The translations under genes were made by a program, and so were the position numbers. This document shows, piece after piece, positions 7,733-17,423 of a stretch of 35,776 bases of DNA (position 1 is its first letter; each line of letters opens with the position of its first letter). Source of the DNA: Haplomitrium mnioides (taxonomy: Eukaryota; Marchantiophyta; Haplomitriopsida; Calobryales); contig JBNGIS010020201.1 in the NCBI GenBank assembly GCA_049999725.1, forward strand, positions 41,562 through 77,337, read 5' to 3'. Under the pieces are notes generated by a model that saw nothing but the letters and a program-made list of their open reading frames with translations, was not told where the DNA came from and did no database searches.

Positions 7733-10030
7733 ATATGCACTTTGGTTGTTCTCCCCCTTAATATGAAATACCATTCTTGATATGAGTTCAAGGGGTGCTT
7801 TCATAAAAATCTGGGTATCTAGAGTGCCATATAAGTAGGTTGTGATGACATCCATGATGTGCATAGTAAGATAATGTTGGATCACAAATGCTATCATATA
7901 TCTATACGTAATAATGTCAATGATAAGTGAGTATGTGAGGTCATAGTCACGTCCAAGAATCTGAGTGTATCTTTTGGCCACTAATCTTGCCTTATATCTT
8001 GTGACATCGCCTTTCACATTATATTTGCAGACAAAAATAAATTTGTAATCTATCAGATGCATGTCTGAAAGTGCTAGCATGATAGATTCGAATACTTGTT
8101 GTTGTATGAGAGAGTCAAGTTCTGAATTTATTGCTTTTTCCCATTCGGGCCAATCGGTTCTTGATTGTGCTTCTCGTACAGATAAAGGATCAGGCATATC
8201 CTTGTCTATAGATTGTGATAAAAAATGGAAATAAATCATCCATAGGGGTCTAGGATCTGCCCCATATTTGATTGGTATAGGAATAGTCAATTGCTATTTC
8301 ATCGTTGCCTGCTGCGATGTTTAATAATGTCAATGATTTAGGCTTATTCTTTGAACCTATAGGTCTGCTACGCTTTGCCTTAGACTGTATATCAGTGGTA
8401 GGTGTATCAACTTTTTGAAGTCTTGCTGGAGCATTCGCAACTTCTATATGTAATTTGGTAATGTTGGCTGCATTGTTAAATGCGTCAGGCATTTTAATTA
8501 ATATTTGATGTAAATTGAAGAGTCTTTTGACTTTGGCATCTGAATGCCCGTTTAATTGATCAAAGTCCAATGGCAAATGTTGGTGTCATATTAAATTGTC
8601 TTCAAGTTTGGATTGTACAGCTTTGTACTCTTGTGTCAGATGTGTAAAAGATTCTTCAAAGAATTGGCTCTCTGCGAATCGAGACCTAAACACATCATAT
8701 GTTGAGGGTTCAAGATATTAGATGATAGAAGGGGATTCAAAACCAATATATATGCCTTTTAGGCGTTATGGTCCCATCTTTATTTGATGTGGTCCTAAAA
8801 TTGAGACAAGGACGAGGCAGCCAAATGTGCGAAGATGTGATATATCTGCTGGAATCTCGGCTGCAAGTTGGTGTGGGGTATTCTAATTGAATGCAGATGG
8901 CTTGTAGCACAATAGAGATGTTGTGTGCATGACTGCATGTCCCTAGGCAGTAGTGGGGAGATTTGAATTCAGAAGTAATGGTCTTGCTATGAGTTGTATT
9001 CTCTTAATGGCATATTCTCCAATGCCATTTCGAAAATGTACATGTGGAACTAAATATTGTATGTTTATGCCGGCAGATGTGTAGAAATTGTCAAAAGTGT
9101 ATGATGAAATTTCTCCAATGTTGTCCACTCTCAAATTTTTGATTGGGTAATCAGGGAACTGTGTTGAGAGTTTCAAGATTTGGGACAACAGTTTCGGGAA
9201 AACCATGTTTTTGGTTGTAATAAGAGATACTTTTGACCATTTGGATGATGCATCAATGGTGATAAGGAAGTATCAAAATGGTCCCTAAGGTGGGTGGATG
9301 GGCCCATAGACATCAGCGTGGATTCTCTCGAGGAATTGAGGAACTGTGATTGCTATTTTGTCGTGAGGAGGTGCAGTTCTCAGTTTGCCTTGTGTGCATG
9401 CCAAGCATGGAGTATTCAATGGCAGTGGATGCACGTTCTATGGTATGCCTTTGCTGTCCTTTTTGATGTGGTAGAACATGTCTCGGCTTGGATGCCTTAA
9501 ACGGTTGTGCCATGTTATGGCTGTTGATACCGGTTTGGTGGAGACATGATATGAAAATATTTTTGTGGTATACAATCCATGTGGTGATAGTGAGAATGAT
9601 TCTTGTATGTTAAAGCCTGCTATAGTTGGACTCAAGATATGGAGGACTTCAGTGTCCTGAAAAGATCCGATTTGAATGTGAAAATTGTTTTGTCATATAT
9701 CTTAGAAATTGATGAGGTTTTTGGTTGTTGCAGGTGCATAAATTGTTGATTTGATATCTAGTCTTGTTCCATTTGGAAATATAATGGTCACTAGATCATG
9801 TCCTTGCGGTCTTGCAAAATAGTGTGCGAAGATCCGCTGCCTACTATGCGGGTTATCTTAGATCCATTTGTCTGGTTGGACAGTGATGAATGAGTCATGT
9901 GACTTTCAGGATGTACATTGTATTGTGGATATTCATCTATGTTTTCCAATTCCAGTAAGTTGGCATGTACCTTATGATTGTGAGGTATGGTGCTTTGTTG
10001 GTATAGTTGCGCTAGGTGTGCGGGCACTCT

Positions 10031-10072
10031 ACATGTGGGATGGGTGTGGCCACGTGTACCACATTGATTGCA
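10031..10072 (-). pseudogene. Copia gag CCHC zinc knuckle
   Basis: The minus strand encodes CNQCGTRGHTHPTC, a C-x2-C-x4-H-x4-C knuckle that binds retroelement RNA in the nucleocapsid part of Gag. All four metal ligands are intact. It sits between the arginine/glycine-rich gag tail and the protease, as expected for plant copia elements. Confidence 0.88.
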
Positions 10073-10496
10073 TGTGGTTTGCTACTGTCATGGATTTGAC
10101 AGGTTTTGCCGACCTTTATAGAGTTGTCTGCCTCCTCTGTTATTCCATGTGCGCTGTGACGCATTTTCTAGTGTTGTCGATATATGACGATTGGAATGTC
10201 TATCCCTGTTATTGGGAGTCGGAGGTCGATTGCTGGTCGGGCAGTTATTACTCCCCCTGAATTTGGAGTTACCCCTTCCTCTTCCTCTGGAAAAATGTTT
10301 GTTCTTAGAGCAAGGGTACAGACTAGTTCCTGTAAAATGTGATTTAGGGTTCTTATGAGGAACGGTAGACCCTAGAGGTCTCTTCTTTGCATTTTCCACG
10401 AGAAGTAATTGATGTTTTTCAGCCAGTAGCATGTATGCCATGAGTTAAGAGTACCCAGTGAATCGCATATTGCGATATTGAGATGCCAAAATAAGA

Positions 10497-10501
10497 TTGC
10501 T
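10497..10501. repeat. Left target-site duplication TTGCT of the inner insertion
   Basis: TTGCT at 10497-10501 is repeated exactly at 14594-14598, directly flanking the TGTTAGG...CCTAACA ends. Removing one copy and the insertion puts the two halves of gag in frame with each other. Confidence 0.9.
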
Positions 10502-10803
10502 TGTTAGGGTCCAGGATAGGAGTTAAAGACGCACGTAAGGAGAGGCAAAGGAGGAAGAAAGCAAGAAAAAGAAAGAAATCAAGTATGCAAATGGTAGAAA
10601 TGGCAAACAACGGACACTGTCCAAACAGAAGGACGAAAGACTTTTAAAGATTTAGTCAAAAGAATTTTTTTTTAGGATTTAGTTAAAAGACTTTTTATTA
10701 TAGCTGAAGTAGAAAAGCTCTTTAGGATCTAGAAATATGACCGTAGGAATAGCACAAGTCTTTGAAAATTACAGGTACCAATCAGATCAAGAAACGGATC
10801 AAG

Positions 10804-10822
10804 CAACAACAACAACAACAAC
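10804..10822. repeat. (CAA)n microsatellite
   Basis: About six CAA units occur in a row within the left part of the inner insertion. Confidence 0.85.
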
Positions 10823-12190
10823 TTGAACAACCCAAAATAGAGGAAAATGGAGGAACATTGCTTCAGCAGGAAGAAAAGAAAAGAAAGGAAATGTGTCATT
10901 TGTATATGAGGTTTACGTGTGTGTTTTGTAAAAGTAGACGTGTACATGTTTTGTGTTTTTGTGGGATTTTGAAAAAGTTATTTGGGTTAAGAAAATAATA
11001 GCAAAATATTAATTAAATATTAATTAACTAATATTAAACCTAAGCTACCAACCAAACCAAAGAGAAAAGATGATAAAGATAGATGGTTGAGATCGTGTTG
11101 ATCTAAAGGTGTACAATTAAAGAAGATCTCCCGCATGTAGGAGTTAGAGCCCACTTTAAGAAAGAACATGGGGGCTCATTTTTCCCTCTCTCTTTTCTAT
11201 GTGGCGCTGCTTACCGAGGATTTTTTCTTGAGGAATGTTTTCTTGAATTTTGTTGAGGAAGTGCTTGGGAAGCCGTGCGTGATGAAGAAATTGAAAAGGT
11301 GGAAGGATGTTCTAGTGGGGAATGAAAATACACTTGATGAATAGTGCATGCGGGGAGGCAAGAAGAGAAATGTGGTTTTGCATGGGCGGTTGTGCGAGTA
11401 ATGCTAACTGTGGAATAGATGGCCACTCAAAAAAGGATTGATATGCTAGTGTTATTCTAATATGGTTGTTGATATGAGAGGGAAGGTGGATTCATAGACA
11501 AATAGTTATTTGATGCCTATAATGGAGAAATCAAACTAGTCAATGCACAACTCTTAAAGGAAGCAAAAGTCACAAGTGAGATCTATAGGGAGGTCTAATG
11601 AGGAAAATGGTAACCCACAATGAAGGTTGGTGACGGTGGTCTTGCTGATGGTTGATGGAGTAGCCCCGCAGAACAACATGAGTCCTTATTATGAGGATGA
11701 TTCGAGAGCATAGGAACGACTTGGGCTGAGAGTAAAACAAAGAAAGTAACAATAGCATGCATTGGGTTACAGGGCCAAACGTGTGCATGAGAAAATTCAG
11801 AGGAGTTGTACCCTATGTTTATATGTCACATCGGCACCCACGGTGTCCACAAAGGTAGAAGTCCTAGAACGGGGAGTATAAGCTGATCGACATGATGTTA
11901 ATAAGGATTTGGGGTAGGTGGACTTGAACGAGCTTGCTTATGTTTGTACAAGGTTGAGAAGATCGTTATAGAAATGTGAAAATCTGATTCTGTTGGAGAG
12001 AGTAAGCTGAAAACTATGGACCGAATTGCTTATTTCTTATAAGAAGGCGAAGGCAAATATCGCTGGTATGGAGCATTAGAAAGAAATAGGTTCAGCATTG
12101 GGGGATGCGCACAATGTTCCATAGAGCAATTATGTTGTCAAGATGGTTGAAGTGTTCTGAGAGCCACGTACAAGATTACACTACGGAGGA

Positions 12191-12830
12191 AAGTCTTTTA
12201 GCAACATGAAAAGAAGAGATGTTGTCTCTTGGAATGCAATGATTGGAAAACATTTCCAAAGATGGTGATTGTAAGAACGCACTATTGTTATTCCTACCAA
12301 TAGGATCAAAGCTTTGAAAAGTATGACGAAGAAGGTTCTCCTCCAAGCCGACACTATTCAAGAATTGTGATCAGCATCAGGCAGATCAGCAAAGCAAGAT
12401 GAGGAACGACGAAAGGAGCATATGTATAGAACTTTGGAGCAGCATTTTAAAACGCAAAAATGTGAGGTGTAGTTGAATTTCCAACATCTGGAAGAATACA
12501 TGTCGAGCAATATAATACGTGTCAAATGAAAACAAAGCCAATTCACGAATGATGGGGGGTGTGTCCATGGAGAGTCCACAATTCTTGGCAAGAAACTATA
12601 AAATTTGTGAGGGGCACATGGAGGAGTGCGAGGGAATGTAGATGCTCCACCGGCCGACTTTCGAATCTGAGAGAGTCTCATCTAAAGTCGTGATGAGGAT
12701 ACTATTCATTCATATAAATTGGAGATTGAAGAAGAATAAGGGTCTGCTTTGGGTAGACTCGATGGTCGGGACAAAATTGTAGGGGGGCAAGAACTCGTGA
12801 ATGCCTACGCTAAACAAGCACCATCTGTGA
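12191..12830 (+). pseudogene. PPR (PLS-type) gene fragments inside the inner insertion
   Basis: Plus-strand codons at 12191-12247 give KSFSNMKRRDVVSWNAMIG. This matches the highly conserved 'VF..M..RDVVSWNAMI' junction of plant PLS-class pentatricopeptide proteins, which bind and edit or process organelle RNA. A one-base shift at 12261 continues as DGDCKNALLLF, the expected next part ('G..KEAL.LF'). At about 12776-12830 a second piece reads VGGQELVNAYAKQAPSV, matching the 'VG..LVNMYAK.G.V' signature. Between and around these the frame is lost to stops. The pieces lie inside the TTGCT-flanked insertion, so the host gene fragment was probably carried in with it. Only short motifs remain. Assignment to the PPR family is fairly firm; assignment to a particular gene is not possible. 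Confidence 0.65.
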
Positions 12831-14593
12831 AATCAGGGGAGTTGCGCCCCTCTTGGTGTTCCTAGCTCAGAATTGTACGACCAGGAATTGAGGTCTCTTC
12901 TTGCCTGCTTGGACTGCCAACTATTGAAGTTGCCCTATGTATGCTCAGAAGAAAATGAAAACCTTTAAGAGATAGCTAACATGTTTGGTGAGATGAGTCT
13001 TCATAGCTCAAAAAGATAGAACAGAGATTCAGACATTTTGGGTTAAGATGATTATAGTGCATAGAGAGGCAAGGAACTACATCACAATAGATATAGAAGC
13101 GTGCATTGGTGTCAAAAGAGAGAGGATCTTATAGGCATACCTGGTTGTTCCGTCTCGATTGGACTACGAGATAATGCTTGCAAGCAAAGTTGTTAACGGA
13201 TGGTGACAAGATGAGCTCTACTAGAAAGGAGTGATTTGTGGAAAACCCAAGGAAGGCCCGCATACCTACAACTCAACTAAATTAGTTGGAGATTAGAGAA
13301 CATTGTTACAGCAAGGAAAGAGACAGAAGTGGAACCATAGCTCTGGAGGGGTAGAACAAGAGGAGTCTTGGAGTGGAGGAAGGTCAAGGAAGTCGTTAGT
13401 CCATAATTACACTAGGCTATTCAAACTACGAATTTACCGTTGGCTAATTTAAAGAGGTAGGGCCAGCGGGAGCTAAAATCATGGACGGTAAACGGAACAC
13501 AAGACAGTGTTAACAGTGATCTCAATGGTAGAAACTACATCAGAACAGATAGGTGGTAGTGAGAAGTTATTCGAGGGGAAGGGAGTAAGGGTAGTTGATA
13601 TGTTGGTTGGGAAGGAAAGAAGTTAGTTAGGTGGGGAAGATTGAAGGGAGGTGTTGACTAAAATATATGAAAAAAGAGGAAGGTTAAGTAGTAAGACTAA
13701 GGTTGGATAGAGGTTTGTACTGTATTACTCCGAATAGTGATGATCTAAAGTGCAGTGGGTAATATGAGTGGAGGTTAAGTATTGCAGAGACTATTGAGGG
13801 GAAGAGGATGGGGATCTAAGGATTATTGAACGAGGTGGCAAATAAGATTATGTACAAGAAGGGCATGTGGGTTGCAAGGTGTGAGTGGGGAGTGTACCAA
13901 ATATTACAAGGGCACAAGTGTGATGGCTCCTTTCCTAAGGTGGATATTGCTGGTTGGTCGCTAAGGCAATAGAAAATTGAAAATATTTTCAGGGGAGTGT
14001 ATGTGGAACGTCAGTAAAACTCCTGAGTGTGATTTGTGGTGGATTCTTGTTGAGAGATGAGTGGAACTTGCTATTCTAGTAGAGATATAAGAGAGAGAAG
14101 AGTAGAGAAGTGAATAATTGAGGTGTTATGTCCCAATTGGAAAGTCAAATGATCTGAAATTTTACTTGTATTGGTTATCAGTTAAACATGTATTCAATAA
14201 AGTGTTATTCCTATTATTGTGAATGCTTGTGATTTTAGTTTACGCATCTACCTTGGATTGTTCTTTCCAGTTGAAACATCTAAAATCAAGTGCATTTGCA
14301 TTATTTCTTTTTTGTTATGGGCTACTACTCCTAAACCAAAAGACAAACCAGTAAGCCAACACTCATTTGTAGGTCCCAAGCCGATCATGAGGGAAGAGAA
14401 AGCACCCTCACGATCCCTTGTGTTCTGGTGGACGTCACTACCACCACAATCAAGTGTATCCCTAAATAGCCTGATCAGCAGGGCACCTTACCCATTCCAA
14501 CCCAGTTACTCAAATCCAGAAGTTAGGCTTTATACTACAACACCGACCAAAAGCAGAGCTCCTCCCCTATGCCTTGTGACTCAAGACCTAACA

Positions 14594-14810
14594 TTGCTCA
14601 CATGAAATGTCGATAGAGTTTTCACTATTTGTTCTTCTTTGGTCATAGGGTGACCGTAGATTGCAAGTTGTGAGACAATGCAAAATAGTTTGCTGTTGTA
14701 GTTTACAATGGACGTATGGTCTTGAACTCGTAGGTTAATCCAATTGTGTCTCACTACATTGAGTGATATACTTGTCAGATGGTCGAATGTACGTATGTAT
14801 CTACTGCTTC
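14594..14810 (-). pseudogene. Copia gag, N-terminal half (split by the insertion)
   Basis: The minus strand encodes WINLRVQDHTSIVNYNSKLF, then ISQLAIYGHPMTKEE-like and KTLSTFHVSN segments. These correspond to the central retrotran_gag (UBN2-type) region of plant copia Gag. The frame meets the insertion at 14593 and resumes at 10496 with SQYRNMRFTGYS, the normal continuation. Upstream of about 14800 the match fades (FDHLTSISLNVVRHN is the last recognisable part), and the first ~100 residues of Gag were not found. Gag would form the particle shell that packages element RNA; this copy is broken. Confidence 0.85.
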
Positions 14811-16450
14811 TGATGTGCCGATATTGTGTCCTCCTAGATTTTCCTTGTGTGTGTCCTCCCAGAGCTGAAATAAAGCCTAGTCCTCCTATCATTGTGTTGC
14901 CTCTCTGCAATACTGATTTTGTCACGAGAGAAAAAGTAACCATTGCAAGTATGGCTAGATAGGGGTTGATCTCAAGAAGTGATAGGGGTCAGCGTGTCTT
15001 GTTAGTATGATTCGCTTGTAACCTTTGTCAGAAGTAGTCCAGAGTCAACAAGTATGTCCCTTATAAGGGATATATTCATTCAGAGAATAGAAAGGTATTA
15101 ATAGAAGATGATCAAAAAATGGGTTGAGAAATGTGAACCAAGAAGTTTTGAAGAACAAAATGAAAGAGCTGAGAGTCATAGGATGCAGTGTTGCTCTTTT
15201 GTTGAGTGTTGATATAGCCTTTGTTTAGTCACCTATGTGAAGGTATCTTTCACCGAAGATGTTCCTGACTTGGTCTTTGATGCTGCATAAACAGGTGAGT
15301 CGAACTTGTGCACTGGTCTGTGCAACATGTGCCATACCTCTCCCTTGCTTGAATACTCCTACGTCGTAGGTGATAGTAGGGAAAGGACTTGTCTATGAAA
15401 TGAGACTAAGACTTGTCTTTCACTGTTAGAAACGAACAAAGGAAGGTAAGATGAAATGAGTCCAGTAAACTCTGGTGTCGAGTGAGAGATGCCGTTGGAT
15501 TCGTCTCCTATGTTGGATAGCTCATAGCATAGAAAGTAGGGAAAGCAAGAATCTCACAAAGAACCATGGGTTGAAATGGTGAAGAGATACAACACTGGTT
15601 TGTAAGCATAGATGTTAGCAATGAAATCAGAAAGAAAATGGAAAGTATGACCTGATGTGTGTTTGCTGTCAAAGAGACAACTTCAACTTGTTATAAGCAA
15701 AGAACAAAGACAAACAAGTAATGAGGATACAATGCAAGTCAGCTTCGAGCACGTACAGAATCGACGAGTCAAGAAAGTATAAGCCAATGCTGCTCAGTGT
15801 CGTTGAACAAAGGGAAAACAACAAAAGAGGAAAAAGGATGAGCTGTGAGGTCACAGTAGGGAGTAACGTTGTCAAGTAGAGACCAAGAGAAAAGAAAAGT
15901 CTCCAACCAAGTAGTCACGAAGTGTCACACAGATGAGCCGATGGTCGTGAAGCGGAGAAGCAAGTATGTTGCCAAGCTGATATAGAGAATAGGTTCGCCG
16001 AATAGGGAATGCAAGCTTGTCAAGTCACTGATGGAATGTGCATCAAACGGAGGTGCCAAGAATCACCAGGTGCAATGTCAAGTAAGAGCAAGCAAGGAGC
16101 AACCGTCGAGCAGGAAAGAGCAAACGTCAAGCAAGAAAGAGCAAGCGTCAAACAAGAAGGAGCGAGCCCTAGTCTGTACAGGGCCCTTTCCAAAGGAAAG
16201 AGAGAGGGGGGAGGGGGGCCGCCTGAAGAAATATAAGAGAATGGGCAATAGAAAAATGCTCAAGAAAAATGTGTTAGAAGAGTAGCAAAGAAAAAGTTTG
16301 CGGGAGCAAAAAAGTAATGGAGAAAGAGATCTTATGCAGAGGTAAAACGGTGTACGTTGGTGTGAGTACGTGGGAGCTTCCTCAAGTGTTGGTGTAGATT
16401 GAGCGCATGCGAGAGGAAAAAAAATGTAGAGTCCTTTTGTGTTGATAATG
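14811..16450 (-). other. Copia 5' leader and decayed gag start
   Basis: This region lies between the last recognisable gag and the 5' LTR. At about 1.6 kb it is longer than the missing gag N-terminus and a usual leader would need, so it may hide another, unrecognised insertion. The minus-strand open frame to 14943 loses similarity to Gag. A 21-bp minisatellite lies at 16105-16167. No primer-binding site could be assigned with confidence next to the LTR; the minus strand there reads CATTATCAACACAAAAGG. Confidence 0.5.
16105..16167. repeat. 21-bp minisatellite, three units
   Basis: Units at 16105-16125, 16126-16146 and 16147-16167 follow GTCAAGCAAGAAAGAGCAAGC with few changes. In one plus-strand frame they read as a 7-residue repeat (VKQERAS). 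A weaker partial unit precedes them from about 16077. The repeat explains the short plus-strand open frame here, which I do not call a gene. Confidence 0.85.
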
Positions 16451-16561
16451 TGTTATCGTATGAGCGCCGCATACACACAAGAGTCTCCAAGAGTGAGTAG
16501 CGTGACTCAATGAATGATGTGGATTACCACCTACATAGGGTTTATATATGTCCCTATAACA
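16451..16561 (-). repeat. Copia 5' LTR, 111 bp
   Basis: The plus strand starts TGTTATCGTATGAGCGCC and ends TCCCTATAACA. It is the partner of 5068-5178 at about 86 percent identity by eye, with no length change. The promoter would be the minus-strand TATATAAA at 16541-16548, close to the LTR start, which leaves a very short U3. Confidence 0.9.
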
Positions 16562-16690
16562 ACGTTGTCTAATTCCATGAAAACAAAAATCAAAGGGAGC
16601 AACGCCCAATTCCACGAAAACAAAGCTTAGAGGATGATGCCGCTAAAAGAAAATGAAGTGGTATATGTTTAACAAAGAACCAAGAAGAAG
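16562..16690. repeat. Minisatellite, ~38-bp period, right block
   Basis: The array continues directly after the copia 5' LTR with TCTAATTCCATGAAAAC and CCAATTCCACGAAAAC units. Then comes one copy of the ATGAAGTG...AACAAAGAA block also seen at about 4805 and 4960. It matches the left block in unit and phase, which shows that the copia element landed inside a pre-existing array. Confidence 0.85.
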
Positions 16691-17059
16691 TTGTTTTGCT
16701 TTTCTCCATGAGCTACTTTGCTAGCAACAAAATACCATTGTATCATACCAGAGAATAGAAAAACATCTTCAAACATGTCTTTGTACTTTTCCATAATATA
16801 GACTTTATATGTACTTTTCCCACAATTTGACTTGGCATGGTGAGGTTTCCCCTTGGCCGCCAACATAAGATGATGACATTTCCTTCAAGGTTTTGCAAGG
16901 CTATGAAATTTGGCCTAAGAAATCCAAACCACTAAGATTTTGAAGAAAAATCTAGACCGCCATATAGCACCAGCCACATCGTCTCAATTAGTCGATTTGC
17001 TAAAGTATAGCAATGCATGCAGGGAGGCTATATCCATTGTCAAAATGACAAGTGGATTG
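16691..17059. other. Spacer between two tandem arrays
   Basis: A minus-strand open frame (16669-16866) contains EKYKDMFEDVFLFSGMIQWY, which I do not recognise. I looked here for the missing chromovirus reverse transcriptase and found no catalytic motif. Confidence 0.4.
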
Positions 17060-17423
17060 CTAGTATGTCTATATTTGTAGTCTTTATCTTCTTCACGTTA
17101 AACAAAGCAACTTTTTGATGTGCACAAATGATTCCCTCAAACATGCTTTACACTGGTCAATTCTTCAAACATTGTATCCAGTGATGCCATCATGTCTTTC
17201 TATATTTGCAGTTATTATCTCTCTTCTCAAATAATGCAATTCTTTGATGTGTAGTGGTCACCTTTCCAAACTTTCTATATACTTGTGAGCTCTCCAAAAG
17301 TTGAATCTCATGGTTCTCTCACATGTGTCTACATTTGTGACTCTAACCTCTCTCCTCTAGATGTGGGTCCTTGTTGTCTACTTGTCACATTTTCAAACAT
17401 TGGATCCCATGTTTGAAGCAGCA
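17060..17423. repeat. Tandem repeat, ~135-bp period, left block
   Basis: Degenerate units share words such as CACCTTTCCAAACTT, ACTTGTCA(C/G)CT, TCCTATGATGCTCTCACAT and a TCTACATTTGTG-like end. In this block the unit start recurs near 17130 and 17268, and a partial unit begins near 17386. The array stops at CCCATGTT (17416-17423) and resumes in phase at about 19237. Confidence 0.75.

Larger units (their letters stand above)
5695..10501 (-). pseudogene. Copia gag C-terminus and pol polyprotein remnant
   Basis: Domains from high to low coordinates on the minus strand follow. The gag C-terminus (10090-10496) is basic and rich in RGRGRG. A CCHC knuckle follows at 10031-10072. The protease (about 9790-9850) has VGSGSSHTIL where the family has DSG. 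The GAG-pre-integrase segment (9440-9600) has WHNRLRHP, then a CxxC pair near 9395. The integrase core (about 8940-9330) keeps all three acidic positions: Asp in ITIDASSKW, Asp in RVDNIGE and Glu in NGIGEYAIKR. A linker (8250-8930) has KRSRPIGSKNKPK. The reverse transcriptase first part (7750-8200) has YKARLVAK and MDVITTYLYG. A repeat array (6963-7732) follows, then IYGLKQSGRNWY (about 6830), then ALYVDNINIFG (about 6700) where YVDD is expected. RNase H (5760-6330) has GYLSD, TNHAEI and YEDNQP. The natural end is a TAA at 5695-5697. At least six stops and several frameshifts make it a pseudogene. Confidence 0.92.
10502..14593. mobile_element. 4,092-bp insertion in copia gag, LTR-type ends
   Basis: The ends are TGTTAGGGTCC at 10502 and AGACCTAACA at 14593. 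They begin TG, end CA and share a 7-bp inverted repeat, and a perfect 5-bp duplication (TTGCT) flanks the insertion. These are the marks of an LTR retrotransposon or a very long solo LTR. I could not find the inner LTR boundaries. TGTTATGTCCCAATTGG at 14124 is a weak candidate start for a ~470-bp 3' LTR, but its match to 10502 fades after about 25 bp. No gag, integrase or reverse transcriptase was recognised within. The interior is purine-rich on the plus strand from about 11900 to 14100 and holds PPR gene fragments. An element carrying captured host sequence is one reading; orientation is unknown. Confidence 0.8.
5068..16561 (-). mobile_element. Ty1/copia retrotransposon inserted in the minisatellite
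   Basis: This is a minus-strand element bounded by two 111-bp LTRs, with a polypurine tract next to the 3' LTR and a probable 5-bp target duplication. Gene order on the minus strand is gag, protease, integrase, reverse transcriptase, RNase H, which is the Ty1/copia order. Gag is interrupted by a 4.09-kb insertion (10502-14593); without it the element would be about 7.4 kb. It carries many stops, a lost protease Asp and a lost reverse transcriptase Asp, so it is inactive. The LTRs differ at about 15 of 111 sites by eye, mostly transitions, which indicates an old insertion. Confidence 0.9.

Noticed and set aside
9868-10260. Plus-strand 130-codon open frame (and others opposite copia pol)
   Set aside because: It lies antisense to recognisable gag and protease; the minus-strand reading explains the sequence.
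14124-14593. Start of a 3' LTR at TGTTATGTCCC inside the inner insertion
   Set aside because: Similarity to the left end at 10502 fades after about 25 bp and no matching 5' LTR end was found; kept only as a weak candidate.
16009-16285. Plus-strand open frames around 16009-16285 as a small basic protein
   Set aside because: They are driven by the 21-bp minisatellite within the copia leader, on the strand opposite to the element.
16420-16450. Primer-binding site next to the copia 5' LTR (minus strand CATTATCAACACAAAAGG)
   Set aside because: Only TATCA agrees with the usual initiator-Met site (TGGTATCAGAGC); too weak to call.
16669-16866. Minus-strand open frame beyond the array as the missing chromovirus half
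   Set aside because: No RT, protease or Gag motif could be found in any frame there.
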